From Solen grandis (Eukaryota; Mollusca; Bivalvia; Adapedonta; Solenidae), in NCBI GenBank assembly GCA_021229015.1, contig CM037790.1, positions 53,670,901 to 53,734,900 of the forward strand: DNA of 64,000 bases. The letters run 5' to 3'. Numbering within the stretch: position 1 is the first letter of the stretch; each line of letters opens with the position of its first letter. The notes beneath the pieces were generated by a model. The model saw only the letters and a list, made by a program, of their open reading frames with translations. It was not told the DNA's origin and did no database searches. Positions 61,401 to 64,000 of the stretch are shown here, in pieces. The position numbers and the translations under genes are program-made.

Positions 61401-63122
61401 GGGAAGTTAGAGGCTTAATTTTTTATGTACCGATAACACGATATTCAACTCTCGTGAGGTTTGGACAGGTGCATGCTGGGATAATCTATCGTCTGCTATT
61501 GTTCTCTGATCTTGAAGGGTCCATGAGAAGATTGTTCCATTGTTTGTTAAGTAGGAAAGGCATGGGGCTAAACATAACATGTCCATATTTGGCTTGCTTT
61601 CGTATTAAGTTTATTCCTCTCAGGTTGACGAAGAAACAAGCTCTTGAAACTAATGTAGCTTGCAGTCTTTTTTTTCCTTACTACGATTTTTAAACAGTAA
61701 ATTCACATTCCCTCAGTCGTCCTGATATAAATGCGTTTCTATATACATGTATATAGTCCTAACATTTCATCTGAAAAGTTAAAATAGTTTTGTGATATTT
61801 TGTAATTTCAATACATCACATGGAATGCTGCACAGAATCAGTATGATATATTATCAACCATGCAACGTTTCTTTTATATATTTTATTACTGAATTAAAAA
61901 TCCAATCCTAATTCTGCGGTGCGGCGCCATTGTTTCAAAAGGGCATTCTTGAGAAAAATGATATTTTGTTTTAAGTCATCCGACCCAGGACTACTTGAGA
62001 GTTTTTTTGAAACAAAAAAAAATATCTATTAAATTCAACTATACCTAATTCAAATTTATGTGTATGATATGCAAAAAGTACAGACGAAATAGTGTGTGAT
62101 AGTTCGACCAAGCTAATCGTTTCAGATTTATTTACAATAATGAACCTTACTTAATGGAAAAAGAATGTGTTCACTCATATTTTTTATTAATATTATATTT
62201 TGGCTGAATATAAAAGAAAAAGGAAAGGGTGATCATCCAGGTAATATAATACTAGGGTGTATATGTCAAACATAACTACTGTCAACTCATTAATTGACAT
62301 TTCATTTCGTTGATTATATTTATTCGTGGATCAATGTGAGGTCTGTATAAGAGACAAATTTTCGTGTGGATTAATATTTGTGGATAAAACCCACCACGAA
62401 ATCGACAAAAATTAATGATTTCACAGTATTTCGGAAAAAAAAATCTGGGTGCGTACTTTCTTTTTCATCCATGATTATGTACAGAAGGACAAATTGCAAT
62501 TACTTGTCGGCTGCCATATTGTTTTCAAGAGTACCATGATTAATTTGTCTCTATTTATACACTTACATGACGTTATGTTATTTATAACAATTTATCAATT
62601 GAGGGGAAGTGTCCAAGTTGAAAATTCTTTTGTCTCATGTTTGATAATAAAAATGTGATGCTTTTGGGAAAAAAGGGCGCAATAAAAAAAAATAATCTTG
62701 TTAAAATCGTTAGTGTTTATGTAATGTTTTAATATATCAAGCAGGAAACATAACTTTGGATGGGAAAATGCAAATTCATGAATTGATTCGGTCGTTTTGG
62801 TTAAATTAAACATAACAAATTACTTCAAATCTTTTAAAAAATTTTCGCCTAAAAAAAAAACAATTTAAAATAAACTTTTTACTTTTACTGCATCAGCATT
62901 CTAAAAGAATCATACTTTTATTTTGTACACAGGAAAGTACAGCCATATAATTGAATGCACAATTATGATAAAACAAACGAGTCCAGTGATACGTGGAATA
63001 TCTATAAATTACTTTACCGCGGCTTTCTCTTGATTTTAAAAGACGCAAGAATAGCTAATACATGTATACGGTTAAGTATATCTTACTATATTCTTTCGTA
63101 TATTCATCGGGATATAGTTATA

Positions 63123-63185
63123 TGTTTGTTTGTTTGTTTGGTTTAACGTCCCACCGACAGTATTTCAGTCATTTGGAGACGATGG
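63123..63185 (-). mobile_element. SINE (family 1), truncated 3' end
   Basis: TGTTTGTTTGTTTG, GTTTAACGTCCCACCGACAG and CATTTGGAGACGATGG are intact, then homology ends abruptly. Well preserved, so probably younger than the other copies. Confidence 0.8.
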
Positions 63186-63815
63186 ATATAGTTATATAAA
63201 GCACTCACTAACTTATGTTAAATTATGCCTGTAAATATTCCCATATTAACGTTATATAATTTATTCAGTGTTGGGTTGAGAACAGATACATGATTATACT
63301 AGTTTCTTTTAATTATTCTGGGTTGTGCAGCCTTAAACTCTTAAATGGTGAATAACGATTTCTAATTCCATTTTTATACATTTTATTTGGATATAAATAG
63401 ATTAAATGTCGTTGACTTTAAGATTCAAAGCAGACGATAAATAAACCTGGCTCTGTTTGATTAGAAAATATACAGAAAAATCGAAATGTAATTTTTTTTT
63501 CATTTTTTTTTTTTTGAGACTTATTGCGTAAGAAAACATTAATGCCATGACAAATTACCTCAAAATATAACCATGATCGATGTTTGTAACAACAACAGTT
63601 ACGCTTTTCACCTTTTGTGAATGCCCATGTATTGTTATTTCAAACGCAATTGACGGAAGACCGACAATAAACCTGCGTGCATTACATTAATTTTATTATG
63701 CATTTTGCATATGTTACAATTGCAAAATATGGCTAGCCACTTAGAATGAATTTCAATGTAATCACTTTTAAGTTAATTCAAGAGTGTTAAATAAAATATT
63801 AAGCTTGTATTATAC

Positions 63816-64000
63816 CTGTAATAGTCGTGCTTGCAGTAAATGTTGCCGTCTCGTGCAAAACACGTGAGCTGGGAGTCGAGCTGCTCGTGACAGTCGATAC
63901 AACGTAGGCAAGGCACGTGCCAGTGTTGCCCGGCAACTAATAGAAAGTAGCGGTCTATAATCCGGGACCTGCAGCCCGTGCAGGTTATCGCCTGCTCGTC
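63816..64000 (-). CDS. Lhx2/9: Lhx2/9 (apterous-type) LIM-homeodomain gene, LIM1 exon, partial
   Basis: This exon encodes the first LIM zinc-binding domain of a LIM-homeodomain transcription factor; it continues past the right edge of the window. Read on the minus strand it gives 61 codons plus two bases. Numbering from the edge, the zinc ligands are C7, C10, H28, C31, C34, C37, C56 and D59, which fits the LIM pattern CX2C-X17-HX2CX2CX2C-X18-CX2D. The segment around LTCFARDGNIYCKHDYY matches the Lhx2/Lhx9/Apterous subclass (LTCFSKDGSIYCKEDYY in vertebrates, from memory of the family). The exon ends TACAG followed by donor GTATAA (donor GT at 63814-63815). The split AG codon is completed by the first base of the LIM2 exon at 56089, restoring the family motif YYRRYSV. 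In the family, LIM domains bind LDB/Chip cofactors in the nucleus. Family assignment is firm; Lhx2/9 over other LIM-HD classes is very likely. Confidence 0.95.

Larger units (their letters stand above)
56090..63815 (-). other. Lhx2/9: Lhx2/9 intron between LIM1 and LIM2 exons
   Basis: This 7.7-kb intron has donor GTATAA at 63810-63815 and acceptor CTCACCAG ending at 56090. It contains a GA microsatellite, a pair of diverged direct repeats, a truncated SINE, an unassigned minus-strand ORF (57986-58285) and two complex candidate regulatory blocks (59590-60010, 61020-61400). The remainder is ordinary AT-rich DNA in which I see no exon. Confidence 0.85.

Overview
This window is nuclear DNA from an animal, most likely a bivalve mollusc. 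It is AT-rich, contains spliced LIM-homeobox exons, and carries several degenerate non-LTR retrotransposons, tRNA-headed SINEs, a TIR-type MITE and short elements that start with a stem-loop. The repeat style suggests a heterodont clam-like species; that is inference, not proof. There are no bacterial genes, operons or CRISPR arrays.

Layout. (1) 1-2328: a candidate terminal exon on the + strand (stop codon at about 208-210), a MITE whose terminal repeat has expanded into ten 28-bp copies, then the 3' end of a non-LTR retrotransposon. (2) 2329-2428: a 100-N gap. (3) 2429-46997: one 44.6-kb contig with no recognisable host gene. It holds an AT-rich, homopolymer-heavy stretch (about 3.98-14.5 kb), a second MITE copy, SINEs, two further RT-bearing non-LTR remnants (24.8-26.6 kb minus, 27.9-29.2 kb plus), a possible endonuclease-RT linker (32.1-32.6 kb), and from 33.2 kb a large complex of tandem repeats. 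Many of those repeat units contain a tRNA-like segment on the minus strand. (4) 46998-47097: a second 100-N gap. (5) 47098-64000: cleaner sequence with the only confidently identified host gene, an Lhx2/9 (apterous-type) LIM-homeobox gene on the minus strand. Its LIM1 exon runs off the right edge (63816-64000) and its LIM2 exon is at 55737-56089; the splice phases join exactly. The homeodomain exon was not seen anywhere to the left.

The Lhx2/9 introns contain several compositionally complex, non-repetitive blocks with homeodomain-, TALE-, TCF- and E-box-like motifs. These are candidate regulatory elements (47.1, 48.7-49.2, 52.9, 54.1-54.5, 59.6-60.0 and 61.0-61.4 kb).

The most unusual structure is the repeat complex at 33.2-47.0 kb: three related arrays of about 425-440-bp units with antisense pol III-like A/B boxes and repeated TGACGTCA palindromes. 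All statements come from reading the sequence by eye; no alignments or database searches were run.
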